Shown here: positions 10,592 through 21,526 of the stretch, piece after piece | Position numbering within the stretch: position 1 is the first letter of the stretch | Layout: the number at the start of each line of letters is the position of its first letter | NCBI GenBank assembly: GCA_963691705.1 | Contig: OY829543.1 | Coordinates: 52,184,564-52,248,563 of the forward strand | Direction: 5' to 3' | DNA from: Viola odorata | Lineage: Eukaryota; Streptophyta; Magnoliopsida; Malpighiales; Violaceae | DNA: 64,000 bases | The notes under the pieces: generated by a model | Told to the model about the DNA's origin: nothing | The model's database searches: none | Seen by the model: only the letters and a program-made list of their open reading frames with translations | Program-made: the position numbers and the translations under genes

Positions 10592-11512
10592 TTGATGACC
10601 AGGTCCTCTTGCAGAGAAGAAGATTTATTACCATACAATCCGGATCTCACTAGGGCCGAAGTACAACTCAGGAAGATAGCTGAGAAGAGAAAAATCTCAG
10701 AAGAAAGTGAATCGGGAACCTCAAGTTCCGAAACAGATTTTAGTCTAGACCACAGTCTTGGCCCAGACTCCGGCCAAGACGATTTCTTTGATCCAGCCAT
10801 GGCAGGAAATCAGCAAGAACCTACGATGAGGGAACTGAACAAGACAGCGGAGCAGGAAACCTTTTCCTGTATCGCTTTGCCAACTGTAGTAAATGATTGG
10901 TCTATCAATACCAATATGGTGGCCAACCTTCCAAAGTTCTTTGGCCATTCGAATGAAAACCCATTCAAGCATCTGAGGAACCTACACGTTCAATGTGACA
11001 TGATGAAACCAGCTGCTGTGAATATGGAAAGAGCAAAGTTGAAAGCTTTTCCATGCTCTCTTGAGGGGGCTGCCCAAAATTGGTTCTACAGCCTACCTCA
11101 CAACACAGTCAACACATAGGCCGAGATGTCCACTTTGTTCCTCAACAAGTACTGGAATGCGACAAAAGCAGGGGTGGCTAGAAAGAACATGGCTGTCATC
11201 CAGCAGAGAAACAATGAGGGTTTAAGTGAGTATCATCAACGGTTCAGAGAGTTGCAAGAAGTATGCCCTACACATGGAGTTGCGGATCAGACAATGATCC
11301 AGTACTTTTATGACGGGATGCTGCCAAACAGCAAAGAAAAAGTGGATTCAGCAGCAGGTGGAGCATTGCAAGACTTGACTATCACAAGAGCCAAGATGCT
11401 ACTTCAGACCATGGCAGACAATTGCCAGAATAATATCACTTCAGACAGAAATTCTATTCCTATTCCTTCAATCTTAATGTTATTTCTGTTGAACAAAAGC
11501 TTAATGACTTAA
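10592..11512 (+). pseudogene. Element A gag, capsid part, interrupted
   Basis: Gag would form the cytoplasmic virus-like particle. It starts MTRSSCREEDLLPYNPDL, the N-terminus typical of these elements. The capsid region shows LPKFFGHSNENPFKHL, AKLKAFPCSLEGAAQNW and, after the stop, LSEYHQRFRELQEVCP and MIQYFYDGM. TAG at 11117-11119 replaces the Trp of NTWAEM (TGG to TAG); the frame continues to 11512. A frameshift near 11450 then moves the reading to the frame of the downstream segment. The N-terminal part encodes one inverted-repeat module at 10755-10780. Confidence 0.85.
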
Positions 11513-11517
11513 CTGAT

Positions 11518-13116
11518 ATGGTTAAAAATCTTTCTGTTAACATTTCAGGTGCAATGCCCACGGGAATTCAGAATCAAAAGCAGGTAGCTTCAGTGTGTGG
11601 GATATGCCAGCAGCAGGATCATCAAACCAATAATTGTTATATGGTGCAACACCCTCCGGATGATATGACTCAAGTTAACGCAGCATACGCACACAACCAA
11701 GGGAGCATGCAGAACTACCCTCAGGGAAGTAACGAGTACTCATGGAGAGGCCACCCAAACTTCAGATGGAGAGATCCAGTCCCTCCACAACAGAATCTAG
11801 GCCAAGCTCCTGGCCAAGCCCCAGTACCTCAGCTGCCACCAGCGCCTCAACCTTTGCAGATTACTGGCCCCTCTATGGAGGATACGCTCAAGAGTTTGGT
11901 TGAGATACAAAAGAGTTTTATGCAAACAACCCAATATACTTTGGCAGAAGTGCAGAAACAGACCCAATCTGGTTTGGCAGAACTGCAGAGGCAGATCAAT
12001 CAGATGGCTAACCAAGGCAAATTACCTTCTGCCACCGTGGACAACCCCCGACACAATGTTAGCGCCATGATTCTAAGGAGTGGAAGTGTGTTAGCAGAGA
12101 GGAAAGGTGCGAAAACAGATGAGGAATTAAGGAAAATTCAGTTGGAAGCGGAGGATGAAGATGAGGAAGAAGAAACTGAAACAGAGGCCGTCTTAGCCAA
12201 ACCTCAGGCCAATACTGCAGTTATCGCGGAGCCAGAAAAGACAGAACCTGTCTTGGCCAAGCCTCTGGCCAAGACTGACCAGAAGGAGGAAATCATAGAA
12301 ATTCCTCCACCGTTTCCTCCTAGATCCTCAAAAGAGAAGAAGCAAGATGAAGCAAGGGACTTTTTGAATTTTTTTGGAAAGATAGTTGTTAATATACCTA
12401 TGTTAGACGTAATTGCCAAAGTTCCCTCTTATGCTAAATTTCTTAAAGAATTTTGCACTAACAAAAAGAAAGCTGCAGGTATAGAGAGAGTGCATTTAGC
12501 TCATAATGTCTCTGCAGTGCAACAACTTCCAGAGAAGTACAAGGATCAGGGAACTTTCACCATTCCATGCCGAATAGGAAACAAGACGATTGAGAAATCC
12601 CTTTGTGATTTAGGGGCTGGCGTCAATGTGATGTCTTTGAGCGAGTTCGAGACGCTGAAAATAGGAATGATGAAGGAAACTGACTTGGTGATTCAGCTGG
12701 CTGACGGATCGTTCATCCGACCCAAGGGAGTCGTGACAGATGTCTTGGTAATGGTAAATGATTTTATATATCCAGTGGATTTTTACATTGTTGAAATGAA
12801 TGTTCAATTGCCTTCTTGCACCACTGATATCTTATTAGGAAGACCATTTCTGAGGACATCGAAAGCTAAGATTGACTGCTTTGAGGGGAGCATAATTCTA
12901 GAATTTTATGGAATGACTATAAAATTCAGCATTACCGAAGCAGTACAGCATCCTGATGATTCACCTTGCGTGAATTTTCTTGATGTTTTAGATCCAATTA
13001 CTGATAAAATGGCTGATATTTATGTTAACGATCCTTCTGAGTATGTGTTGAGCAGGGGAACAAAGACTCCAGCAGGATTGGAGGACAGAACAGGAGATCA
13101 GAAGGAACTCCAATAA
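11518..13116 (+). CDS. Element A gag C-terminus (zinc knuckle) and aspartic protease
   Basis: The 532-codon frame opens with the end of Gag, then a CX2CX4HX4C knuckle (CGICQQQDHQTNNC, about residues 28-41) that would bind element RNA. A Pro/Gln-rich and an acidic segment follow. The retropepsin-like protease has SLCDLGAGVNVMSL (the DLG variant common in plant Athila proteases) and DILLGRPFLRTSKAKIDC. The frame stops shortly after, at KELQ, so RT, RNase H and integrase are absent. Three inverted-repeat modules (11795, 12190, 12250) lie in frame and encode LGQAPGQ and LAKPxAKT-like peptides. Confidence 0.85.
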   Translation: MVKNLSVNISGAMPTGIQNQKQVASVCGICQQQDHQTNNCYMVQHPPDDMTQVNAAYAHNQGSMQNYPQGSNEYSWRGHPNFRWRDPVPPQQNLGQAPGQAPVPQLPPAPQPLQITGPSMEDTLKSLVEIQKSFMQTTQYTLAEVQKQTQSGLAELQRQINQMANQGKLPSATVDNPRHNVSAMILRSGSVLAERKGAKTDEELRKIQLEAEDEDEEEETETEAVLAKPQANTAVIAEPEKTEPVLAKPLAKTDQKEEIIEIPPPFPPRSSKEKKQDEARDFLNFFGKIVVNIPMLDVIAKVPSYAKFLKEFCTNKKKAAGIERVHLAHNVSAVQQLPEKYKDQGTFTIPCRIGNKTIEKSLCDLGAGVNVMSLSEFETLKIGMMKETDLVIQLADGSFIRPKGVVTDVLVMVNDFIYPVDFYIVEMNVQLPSCTTDILLGRPFLRTSKAKIDCFEGSIILEFYGMTIKFSITEAVQHPDDSPCVNFLDVLDPITDKMADIYVNDPSEYVLSRGTKTPAGLEDRTGDQKELQ

Positions 13117-13119
13117 ATT

Positions 13120-13341
13120 TTGACCGGTTCGGCAGATCCAGAAGAAACAGATGCAATCTTGGCCTCGAGCTTGGCCAAGACAAGGGCCAATACTGCCAAA
13201 ACAAAGAGGAAAACAAGACAACGGAATTATGAGCTGGAACAGCCCCCCGATCCATTCAAAAGTATAGGGGTTGTCAAGGGAATACCCCCCAAAGGTCCTG
13301 ATAAGCTTAGCGCATGGGAGGAATTTGGAGGAGTTTCTTGA
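13120..13341 (+). pseudogene. Residual pol C-terminal tail of element A
   Basis: A 73-codon frame (SADPEETDAILASSLAKT, QRNYELEQPPDPFKSIG) follows the protease frame after a stop. I recognise no domain. It may be the remnant joining the protease to the end of pol after the RT-integrase deletion. It contains the module at 13156-13181. Confidence 0.45.
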
Positions 13342-13817
13342 TAAGAAATCCATGGCAGTGTCGAGCCCAAGACAATAAATAAAGGCGCTACATGGGAGGC
13401 AACCCATGCTTCTTTTATTTCTTTTCATTTGATTTATTTTTCATTTATTTTTGTTCTGTTTGAGTTCGCTAGATTGTTTTGATTGCTCGCAGGAACTAAG
13501 TGTGGGGACGTTGCTGAGTCTTGGCCTAGTGCTTGGCCAAGACTCAGGCCTATACTCTGTTGGAGTTAGTGGGAAGGGTTTCTATTTTCACTTGAAAAGT
13601 GAACTATTCTAAGAACAATTTATTAGAGTCGTGGGAAACCACAGCCGCCTACACCTTCTGCTCCTCAAGTACCACCGCCTCCTCCAGTTCAGGATCTTGG
13701 CCAGCCATCCGGCCAACCATCAGACCAAGACCCTCCCGCTCCAGCGGCTTGACCAGCTTTTGCCCCCAGGTCGTTTCCTTCTTTTCTTTTTAATTTTTGT
13801 CTTTTATTTGTCTCTCC

Positions 13818-13837
13818 ACACAATGAGGACATTGTGT
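13818..13837 (+). promoter_or_regulatory. AGGA-tetraloop hairpin before an internal purine tract (element A)
   Basis: ACACAATG-AGGA-CATTGTGT forms a perfect 8-bp stem with a four-base loop. Five bases later comes AAGTGTGGGGAGGG (13843-13856). The homologous sites in C, D, E and F keep the loop and the pairing but change the stem bases. The function is unknown; it resembles an extra, internal polypurine tract with a hairpin in front. Confidence 0.75.
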
Positions 13838-14763
13838 CTTTTAAGTGTGGGGAGGGTGTTTTAATTTCTTGTTTTGTGTGTTTTTGAGTCAATTTTTTGC
13901 GTTTTTATTTTTTTCTTTTACATTAGTTTGTCCAGTTTTGCATCTGTCATTTGCATGATTTTTATTTGTATTTTTCTGCATGTTTCGAGTCTGTTTTGAG
14001 TGCACACCAGAGCCCCTGTTTTCTTGCTTAGGCTGTTTAGTCTTTCGGTGGGACTGTTTTTAGACACCTCCCTAGAGGATACAATGCTTTAGTAACAGGG
14101 AAGCGTATGAGCGTAATTAATCAATGCCTAAGGGGCATATACTCTAATGATTCCCAAACATTTGCTATCCACATGGTCGTAGGGACATTTAGCTAGAACC
14201 TTAACTTCCATTAGGGTGACTGGGTTTGCTGTCTTGATTTGAGTGTGTTGTTCTATCTGTCTAGAGTGTGAGGCAATAAAAAGGTGTTGGAACATCATAG
14301 GGCAGACATAGCAAAGGTGGAAGTTCTAGCTGAAAAGAACAAGCTCTGTCTATGTGATGTGTCTGTAAAAAACAAAGGACACTTAATATGTCTGGAAAAA
14401 AATCTAGGACATAGAAAAATATATATAGAATAAATCTGTCAAAGTGATTCAAATGACACCTGTCTTTAGGCACTTTTGGATAGACAACACTCGGTGGGAC
14501 TCAAATCTTTGGTGAGCTTTGTTGCCCTATACTTTATCAATTAACTCTTGTGGAGTGTCTTGATACCATGTGGATGGGGTGTGTTAAGGGTACTGATTAG
14601 TCCCTGTTAGTCTAGCATTGGGTATGTTAGGAAAGTGTCTTGGCAGAACCAGTAAAGGGGTAAACTGCTTGAAAATGAGAAAGTCAGGGGGTTCTTGGTG
14701 TCTGTCCTGTTTCTGTTTTGTTTTTGTTGTGTTTTTATATTTCTTTTTGAGTCTTTGAGTCTG

Positions 14764-14801
14764 TATGCTTGGGGGCAAGCATAGTTTAAGTGTGGAGAAT
14801 T
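14764..14801 (+). promoter_or_regulatory. Pre-PPT hairpin and polypurine tract (element A)
   Basis: TATGCTTG-GGGG-CAAGCATA (14764-14783) is an 8-bp stem with a tetraloop. The presumed plus-strand primer tract AAGTGTGGAGAAT follows, directly before the 3' LTR at 14802. F and D have the same hairpin at the same distance with compensating stem changes. Confidence 0.8.
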
Positions 14802-16318
14802 TGATTGCATTGCATTTCATCATGTTTTATTGTCCATTTGCTTGCTATTTTGGATAGTAAAGCCACTGATTTATCCCTGATTTCCCACATTCAAAGCAGT
14901 TTTGGTCTGGTTGAGAAATACTGGAGATTCTGGTTTTTGGAAGCTGAAGCTGATTTTCAGAGTCTTGGCCTAGACCTCGGCCAAGACACATTCGCATTCA
15001 GAGCCAGATCGCCTTGGCCTAGACTCCGGCCAAGACTGATTCGCGAGAGAGCAATAATGAGCAGCAGCGTTGGGCCTTGTGAGCTGGAATTTGCAGCTGT
15101 CCAGCAAGAAAGAGAAGGATCAAGAAGATATTTATTTAAGAATCCTATCAAGGATCTCCTTCCATCTTTATATATTTTAAATTCCTATTTTTATTCAAAA
15201 CAAATCAGGATAATTTATTTGGAGATTATTTAGGATATTATTTAGGAGATTATTTAGGAGATTGAGTTGGAGAAGGACAGAGGAGTTTTAGCTTACTTAT
15301 AACTGAACTTGTCCTCCTCTAACGAGGGCTCTCTTCTTCTTCCCCAATTCGACATTGATATATTTTGCTCCGGATTCAATTCTTTGAATCTCGGATTTAA
15401 TTTATTTATGCAATCAAGTATTTTATATTTTCTATTCATGAGTATGAGTAGCTAAACACTTGTTCTTGGTATGGGTTGATGAGCTGAAGTTCTTATGCAT
15501 TCGTGAGATCAAACCGTACTTAATAATCTCTTCTCTCATATTTATTTATTTCTTGAACTTAATTTATCGCTTACTCATTAGAGACAAGAGTTGGCCATTC
15601 TTGTACCCTAGTAGAGAAGAGTTGCAACCAGCCTAGAAGGAAAGGGAGCACCCGTCGGCTAGGCGAAGTAGGTGACTAGTCTCGCGCCAGACTAGAAGAA
15701 ATAAGTGATCTAGGTCAAGACCAGATTGACAACCTAGGGTTTCCATAGGGAGACACCTTGGCCTAGGTACTGTCTTCCCCTATACCATTGAGGAAGCGAA
15801 CAGCCAATCAAGACAGCAGTCAAACGGATAAACCCTTTAACCAGCAAGGTGTCCCTTGGCTAGGATTATCAGGAAAGGGAGCACCCGCCAGGTAATTTGA
15901 AGAGGAGGGAAGACATGAGTGAACAGGAGTACCTCCACTCTATAGTAGTACTATGAACGAAGAGATGAATATCCTTGAGTCTATGATCGAAGCATAAGAA
16001 CAGAAGCTCTCATATCGCCCTTACCTGGAATTCCCTTTTTCTAGATTTATTTCAATCTTGACCCCTGTCTAGGCCAAGCCTTTGGCCAATACAGTTTTGA
16101 ATTATTTTACTACTTTCTGTTTTGTCTTTATTTTCAGATTCTACCAAATCCAATCCAGTGACGAGGAAGTCAAACCAAGAACTACATCTCCTAGAGGTCT
16201 CTGTGGACGATCCTCTTACCATCATCTACAAACCTTTATAGACAGTGATAAGTTGTATTTCTATCCCCTTTTCCATACCTATTTCACTATTATATTTGGC
16301 GTGTTCGACGCGCGATCA
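14802..16318 (+). repeat. Element A 3' LTR
   Basis: 1517 bp, the same ends as the 5' LTR, followed by ACGAT (16319-16323). It carries three inverted-repeat modules (14962, 15011, 16067); the second has GCC in place of GTC in its left arm. Confidence 0.92.
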
Positions 16319-16958
16319 ACGATTAAAGTCATCACTGTGGTTATAACTAACGCGAAGCTGCAGGGTAAAGTAGACGACCAATCAGAGTCATCAGGTCGCT
16401 GGTTTCATTTGATTGGGTTAAGTAAGTAATCAGGGTAGAGCCTCGAACGTACTGAATGTCTCACCCTGGATGCGTTTTCCTTCATCTTCATGGGCCTTTG
16501 AGTATTGCTCCCATAAACGTACCTTGGGAGACGACAAAGTGTCAAGACTACTCCATAAACGTACCTTGGAGTAGTTTCTCGTACGAAAGGAAGCAGGGGA
16601 CCTAAACGCACCTAGTCCCTATAGCGCATCTATCAGCGAGGGCTAGAAGATCATTGCACCAATGACCAGCCGACTTTGAAAGCAACCCGAGATAGATTCC
16701 TACTGGGAACTCCCTTCTCTATTGATTCATTACTCATTTTATTACTGTCTATTACTGCTTTCTTAGAAATTAATCAACCAACTCTTGAAAACCCCCCCGT
16801 TACTTGTTACTGTTCTGGCCTGTTTGCCCTTGCCGCACAACATAAGATAGTTTTCACCTTAGTCCCTGTAGATCGACCCTGTATCACTATACACAGTTTA
16901 TTTGTGCATTTGTTGCAGGAAATATTTATTATTTTTGAGGTGTCTCGACAGCACGTCA
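16319..16958 (+). repeat. Element C 5' LTR, second part
   Basis: It resumes after A's target duplication and ends GCACGTCA at 16958. It holds two adjacent stem-loops built on the repeated loop ATAAACGTACCTT: CTCCC/GGGAG at 16508-16530 and AGACTACTCC/GGAGTAGTTT at 16545-16577. It also holds a loop GGTTATAACTAACGCGAAG at about 16339-16357, a C7 run near 16790, and the conserved CACCAATGACCAGCC block shared with F. Confidence 0.8.
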
Positions 16959-16963
16959 AATTT

Positions 16964-17098
16964 TGGCGCCGTTGCCGGGGACTTCGGTACTGATCCTTTC
17001 TTTGTTGTGTATGACCAGGTCATCCAATCCGAATCCATCACCACTCGACCCTGAAATCAGAAGGACGGAAAGATTAGCTAGAAGGTGTGAAAAAGATT
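16964..17098 (+). other. Element C primer-binding site and gag stub
   Basis: TGGCGCCGTTGCCGGGGA at 16964-16981 is the full tRNA-Asp-type primer site. ATG at 17011 opens a 28-codon frame (MTRSSNPNPSPLDPEI, RRTERLARR) that matches the N-terminus of Gag in A, D and F. It then runs into protease-region sequence near 17089 and stops. Everything between the first ~25 Gag residues and the protease is deleted, and the junction is out of frame. Confidence 0.8.
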
Positions 17099-18102
17099 AG
17101 CGTAAGTGGGAACGTCTCGGCCGCGATCAAACGGAAGCTACCACCTAAGTGCAAGGACAAAGGTATGTTCACCCTCCCATGTAAAATTGGTACTACTGAC
17201 ATTGGTAGAGCTATGTGTGATTCTGGTGCAGGAATCAACGTCTTGCCCTTGACGATATACAACAGCCTATGCCTAGGCCCACTCAAACCAACGGGACTTG
17301 TCATCCAGCTGGCCGACCGCTCAGTTACATATCCCGAGGGTGTTATTGAGGACGTATTGGTACAGGTTGGGGACTTCATATACCCAGCCGACTTCTACGT
17401 GATCGACATGGAGGATGGGAATTCTGTCAAGGCCCCCGACATACTTCTTGGGCGACCCTTCCTTCGCACCGCTAAAGCCAAGATCGATGTGCATGATTCC
17501 TCCATCTCGCTAGAATTCGACGGTGAAGTTGTCCAATTTAATATGCATAATGATATGAGACACCCCACTGAAATTTCTAGTGTGAACTTTGTTGATGTTG
17601 TTACACATGTTTCCAATCCTATTACTGACAGCTCTTTGCAGCTTGCCCTAGATAGGAACATCACGCCTGATACACTAGCGGAGGCCAAGACACACATCAT
17701 GACGCCTTTGGACTTGAAAGACGTCACTACTGCGCTAGCCACTTGTGAACCCATTTCAGCCCTGGACAAGAGCATTACGCCGGCAGTGATAAACAACTCG
17801 CCCATGATGCTTGTACCTCCACCCGAGTTGCAAGAAGTTGTTGCTGCTTTGGAAGAGAACTCTCTTAACCCTTCTACTCCTATCATTTCTTCTCTTCCAA
17901 CTGATCATGCTAAGCCTCCGTCTTCTATTATGCAGGCACCTAAGTTGGAGTTGAACAGCTTGCCCGCAAACCTCAAGTACGCCTACCTTGGTGAGCATGA
18001 GACACTCCCGGTGATCATCTCTAGCAAGCTCGATCCTGCTGCAGAGCGCGAATTGGTGTCCACACTTAAAGGATACCGCGAGGCCCTTGGATGGACGACC
18101 GT
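17087..18102 (+). pseudogene. Element C protease region, split by element D
   Basis: The frame gives KKISVSGNVSAA, KDKGMFTLPCKIG, the protease active-site block AMCDSGAGINVLPL (canonical D-S-G), VLVQVGDFIYPADF and DILLGRPFLRTAKAKID. It then gives the linker before RT ([26 protein letters not shown]). It is interrupted at 18102 by D (target duplication ACCGT at 18098-18102) and resumes at 50768. Confidence 0.88.
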
Positions 18103-19788
18103 TGATCGTCAGTCAAATAGAGATTTGTAGTGCCTGAAAACGTGTGTGCATAAGTGATATAGTGTACAGTGGTAGTCAGGGTCGAACACAGGGATTGTGA
18201 GAGACTGATCTAAGGTCTTGAATGAATTCGGGGGAGAAGAGCACGAAGGGTAACAATCAGGGGGGTTTTTACTTGGCTAAACAAGTTAGCCAAGACAGAT
18301 TTAGGAGCTAACAATTTTATCTAAGAAAGCAGTATTCGGGACCTTGAGGTGTCAGTTCGGGATCCTGAATAATGAAGTAAGGCGAGTCAGTACACAAATT
18401 CAGAATTAATAAAACAGAAAGTGGAATAAGCACAAATAATCAGATAAAGAAGGATTCTTAGCAAAGGTATTCTTGGGTTGCATTCGGGGCTCGATCGTCA
18501 TCAGCACTGAAATATTTCATTCGAGACATCATAGAAATGACATAGGGACTAGATTCCTCGGATATCCCCTACTTTTCTCTTAGGAGAAACTACCCCCCGT
18601 TTCCACATATGAGGTAGTCTTGACAGTTCGCCATCCCTCCAGGCACGAATGCGGGAGGGCCATACTCAAACTGCCCAAGAAGCTAAGAAAAGACAGATCT
18701 AGAGCTAAGGGTCCCTCAGTTTGTCAGGCTCGTGACCCCGCTCTAATCAACTACCCACCCTATCTATTCGAGACCACTTTGACACAGTCAAGACTAAACA
18801 GATGCCTACTTAGTTCATGTAATTTTCCTTCCGTATTCACCACACTTCTGGCAGCATTCACACAAGATAATTATCAGTTGATCAAGCCTCAAATTATATC
18901 ATGCAAAGATGTAATTAAAACGATGGATAATTGAATATAGCATCAAGAATGTATTAAGCACATGAAGGCCTCGAATCTGCCCTTGCAACCCTTGAATTAC
19001 CCTTGCTAAGAACTAATAATTTAGCTACTCATATTTAAAGATGAATAATTAATAATTGAAGAAAGCATAATAGATAAGTAAATAGATTAAGGGAAGAAAA
19101 CTTTGTTACTAAATTCCGTTTGAGGCCCGGCGGCAAACTTGGAGATGAGCTAACAAGAACTAGAGAGAGAAACTAGAGAGAAGTCTAAGAAAACTAGAAC
19201 TAAATAAATTATGCTAAGTGATGTGAGATGTAAGACCTCCCTAAACTACTCTTAGATGCCCTTTATATACTAGAGCTCTAAGCACAAAATATCTTCAGCC
19301 TAAAACTAGGGACAAAATGCATTAATTGAAAGCCTAAAAAAATGGATCCATGTTCCTTAAAGCACAAAGCTGAAAAAGCATAAAGCTGTCTGATTTTCCC
19401 AGCTTTGGCAGGTCTGGATTGAGCTCAAGGGCTGAACAGGTCAGAGCGGTAGGTATTTGGTGGTCAGTGCAGGCTGCAGGAACAGTGTCAGATGAGGCAC
19501 ATGGAAGCTCTGGCGAGATGACACGTGGAAATGTCACTCTTCGCCCTTCGGGGGCCCGAATAGGGGATACGATTCGGGACCTTGAACGCTGCTTTGGACT
19601 CGGGACCTCGACTCTGGGTCTTGAAGCTCAAAACTGCACAAAATGCCCCAAAAATGCATCTTTTCGCATAAACTCCCATTTTAGGCCTAAATCTGCAAAA
19701 GTAATGAAAACAAAAGGTAAATTAGCAGAATCATGCCTTAAATGGGTGAGAAAATGGGGAGAAAATCGTGCATAAAAATATGCTATCA
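18103..19788 (-). repeat. Element D 3' LTR
   Basis: Read on the minus strand it runs TGATAGCATATTTTTATGC to CTGACGATCA. A TATATAAAG box lies at 19269-19261. The covarying leader stem-loop (AGACTACC/GGTAGTTT) lies at 18587-18620. Short CGGGACC-type motifs recur, for example at 19572-19587. Confidence 0.92.
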
Positions 19789-19807
19789 AATAATCCCCAC
19801 ACTGCCC

Positions 19808-19827
19808 AATGCTCGCCCTCGAGCATT
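19808..19827 (-). promoter_or_regulatory. Pre-PPT hairpin (element D)
   Basis: On the minus strand AATGCTCG-AGGG-CGAGCATT gives an 8-bp stem, followed by GGGCAGTGTGGGGATTATT and the 3' LTR. Relative to element A the inner T-A pair is C-G, and relative to A and F the outer T-A pair is A-T. Pairing is therefore kept while the bases change. Confidence 0.8.
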
Positions 19828-21363
19828 CACAAAATTTAAATAAGTCCCAAAACAGAACAGACACACCAAACCATAGCACAGAAAATAAGCATGCTTGTTA
19901 GGACTCGGGACCCCGAATGATAACAGGCCCCGCCTAGATATACCTGCATCAAATCAGAAGGATAACGACCCTTAAGAAGAGACTTTTCCACATCAACCCA
20001 TTCACCAGCAGTCCTTACATGGATCGGTGTTTGCACTCACATTCGTAAACAGGGCTAGGTGTTTAAACACTCAAGTATGGAAAAAAACATAGCACAAAAC
20101 CAAGTTTGCATATCAATCCGAGTACATTAGACACATGCATAGGCAATCTAGCAATCAAAAGACTCCGCATCGGGGGCAAGAAGGGGGAGCAAAGAAAATA
20201 AATGATAAGAGGAAATGGGAGAAGCATAATGAGAAGAAAAAGTGGAGAAGAGGGGGAGTAAGGAAGTGAAATGAGGAGGTGGTTAAACCAACTCAAACCT
20301 GGAACGCTCCCTTGGCAGGAAAGAATCGAGATGGTGAGACAATGTTGCTGAGGGCGAAAGCTAGACTAGTTTCTTCTTCTTCGGGGGGGATCCTTGCTTT
20401 CTCCACTCGGGACCTTGGCTCGGGACCTTGAATGAACATTGGCTGTTGATTTTCCTCCTCTTCGTGAAATTTGGTCTCCTCTCTCTCTTTTATTTATATT
20501 TCTATTTTTCTAAATTTTTTTCTCTTTTTTTTTCTTTTTTTTCGAGAGAGAGGGAAAGAGAGCGCGAGACCTGGATTGTTTGAGGATCGAGACCTTTGTT
20601 CTTCGGGGGCTGCTGGAATTTGGTCTCACTTCCCCACACTTGTGTTTTGCTGTAAATGGGAAGTGATTTCTTTCGCTCTGCTCCGCCCTTGATTTCTTCG
20701 TTTTAGCTTTGAGGTCTCGAATTGGCGCCAGCATTCGGGGTCTAGAATTTTTGCGGGATCCCCACACTTTACCTTTGCTGCTTCGTTTGTCTAGTCTAGC
20801 CCTCGATAGTGCTCCCAACAACATCGCTCACCTACCAAGAGAAAGATCAACGAAAATTTCAAATGGTTAGAATGGAGGAAAAAGAAGGGATTCGGGGGCA
20901 GGAAGGAAAAACAGAACAAAAGAAAAATGAGAGAGAACAATTTGATGCGAAGACTTGATCTTTTTGCTGCTTTCCTATGTCTTAATTGTGTCTATACCCA
21001 TGTATATCATGCAAACTCAGCCAGTACCTAGTCATGCATTCGCTCAAATAATAAATATAGGCATGAAGGCTCGAATGCTCACAAGGTGCTAATTCGTGAC
21101 TACTGGTGTCTAGGTCTTGAAGCAGATATAAGGCATAACAGGCAAAGAATGAATCATTTGGGACCTTGACTACAGACAGCTTTTTTATTATTCTATGTGC
21201 ATAAGTCAGGTGTGTGTCCATCATTGGGGTGTTTTCAAAGGTTGGCAGCAATTAAAAATAAAAATCTGAAAATTTAAAAACGCACAAATCATGAAATCAT
21301 ACAACATGCAGTCAAGCAAAGTAAACAAATAAAGCAGATAAAACCCTCCCCACACTTAGGCTT

Positions 21364-21381
21364 CACATTGTCCTCAATGCG
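21364..21381 (-). promoter_or_regulatory. AGGA-tetraloop hairpin (element D)
   Basis: On the minus strand CGCATTG-AGGA-CAATGTG forms a 7-bp stem with one G-U-type pair. AAGTGTGGGGAGG follows (plus-strand CCTCCCCACACTT, about 21345-21358). Confidence 0.75.
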
Positions 21382-21526
21382 AGAAGGGCGTAAAATAAAA
21401 AGGAGTTCATACGGAAATAAAATTAAAAAGTACAGCAGAATTAAAGAGAAGGTGGAACATCGTGGAATGCCCCCACACTTGGCCTGTTTATAGTCGGGGC
21501 CTCGACGTTGGCTAGGCTGATTAGGC

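Larger units (their letters stand above)
13342..14801 (+). other. Element A 3' non-coding region
   Basis: No coding sequence is supported. It holds the stem CATGGG/CCCATG at 13391-13408, purine tracts AAGTGTGGGGA at 13498 and 13843, inverted-repeat modules at 13518 and 13694, the AGGA-loop hairpin at 13818-13837, and the pre-PPT hairpin at 14764-14783. The same kind of long non-coding 3' region lies in C, D, E and F. Confidence 0.7.
9018..16318 (+). mobile_element. Element A: non-autonomous Athila-like element with gag and protease only
   Basis: Two LTRs (9018-10522, 14802-16318; TGAT...ATCA ends) are flanked by the perfect 5-bp duplication ACGAT (9013-9017 and 16319-16323). The interior has a primer-binding site, gag, protease and a long 3' non-coding region, but no RT, RNase H or integrase. 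By my count the LTRs differ at about 2% of positions plus one 12-bp indel. A 26-bp inverted-repeat module (GTCTTGGCC-N8-GGCCAAGAC) is scattered through all parts of the element. Confidence 0.92.
19789..21526 (-). other. Element D 3' non-coding region
   Basis: There is no supported coding sequence. Minus-strand landmarks: AGGA-loop hairpin at 21381-21364; purine tracts AGTGTGGGG (plus-strand CCCCACACT) at about 21470, 21350, 20760, 20635 and 19796; an oligo-purine stretch near 20520-20560; and the pre-PPT hairpin at 19827-19808. The region aligns with 62360-64000 of element E. Confidence 0.7.

Noticed and set aside
9178..16092. Regularly recurring palindromes in element A as a CRISPR array
   Set aside because: Spacing between copies is irregular (tens of bp to kb), copies lie inside reading frames, and the context is a plant retrotransposon.
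20464..20700. Plus-strand frame in D's 3' region
   Set aside because: It is built on T-rich and GA-repeat sequence antisense to D, with no family features; the homologous part of E is non-coding.
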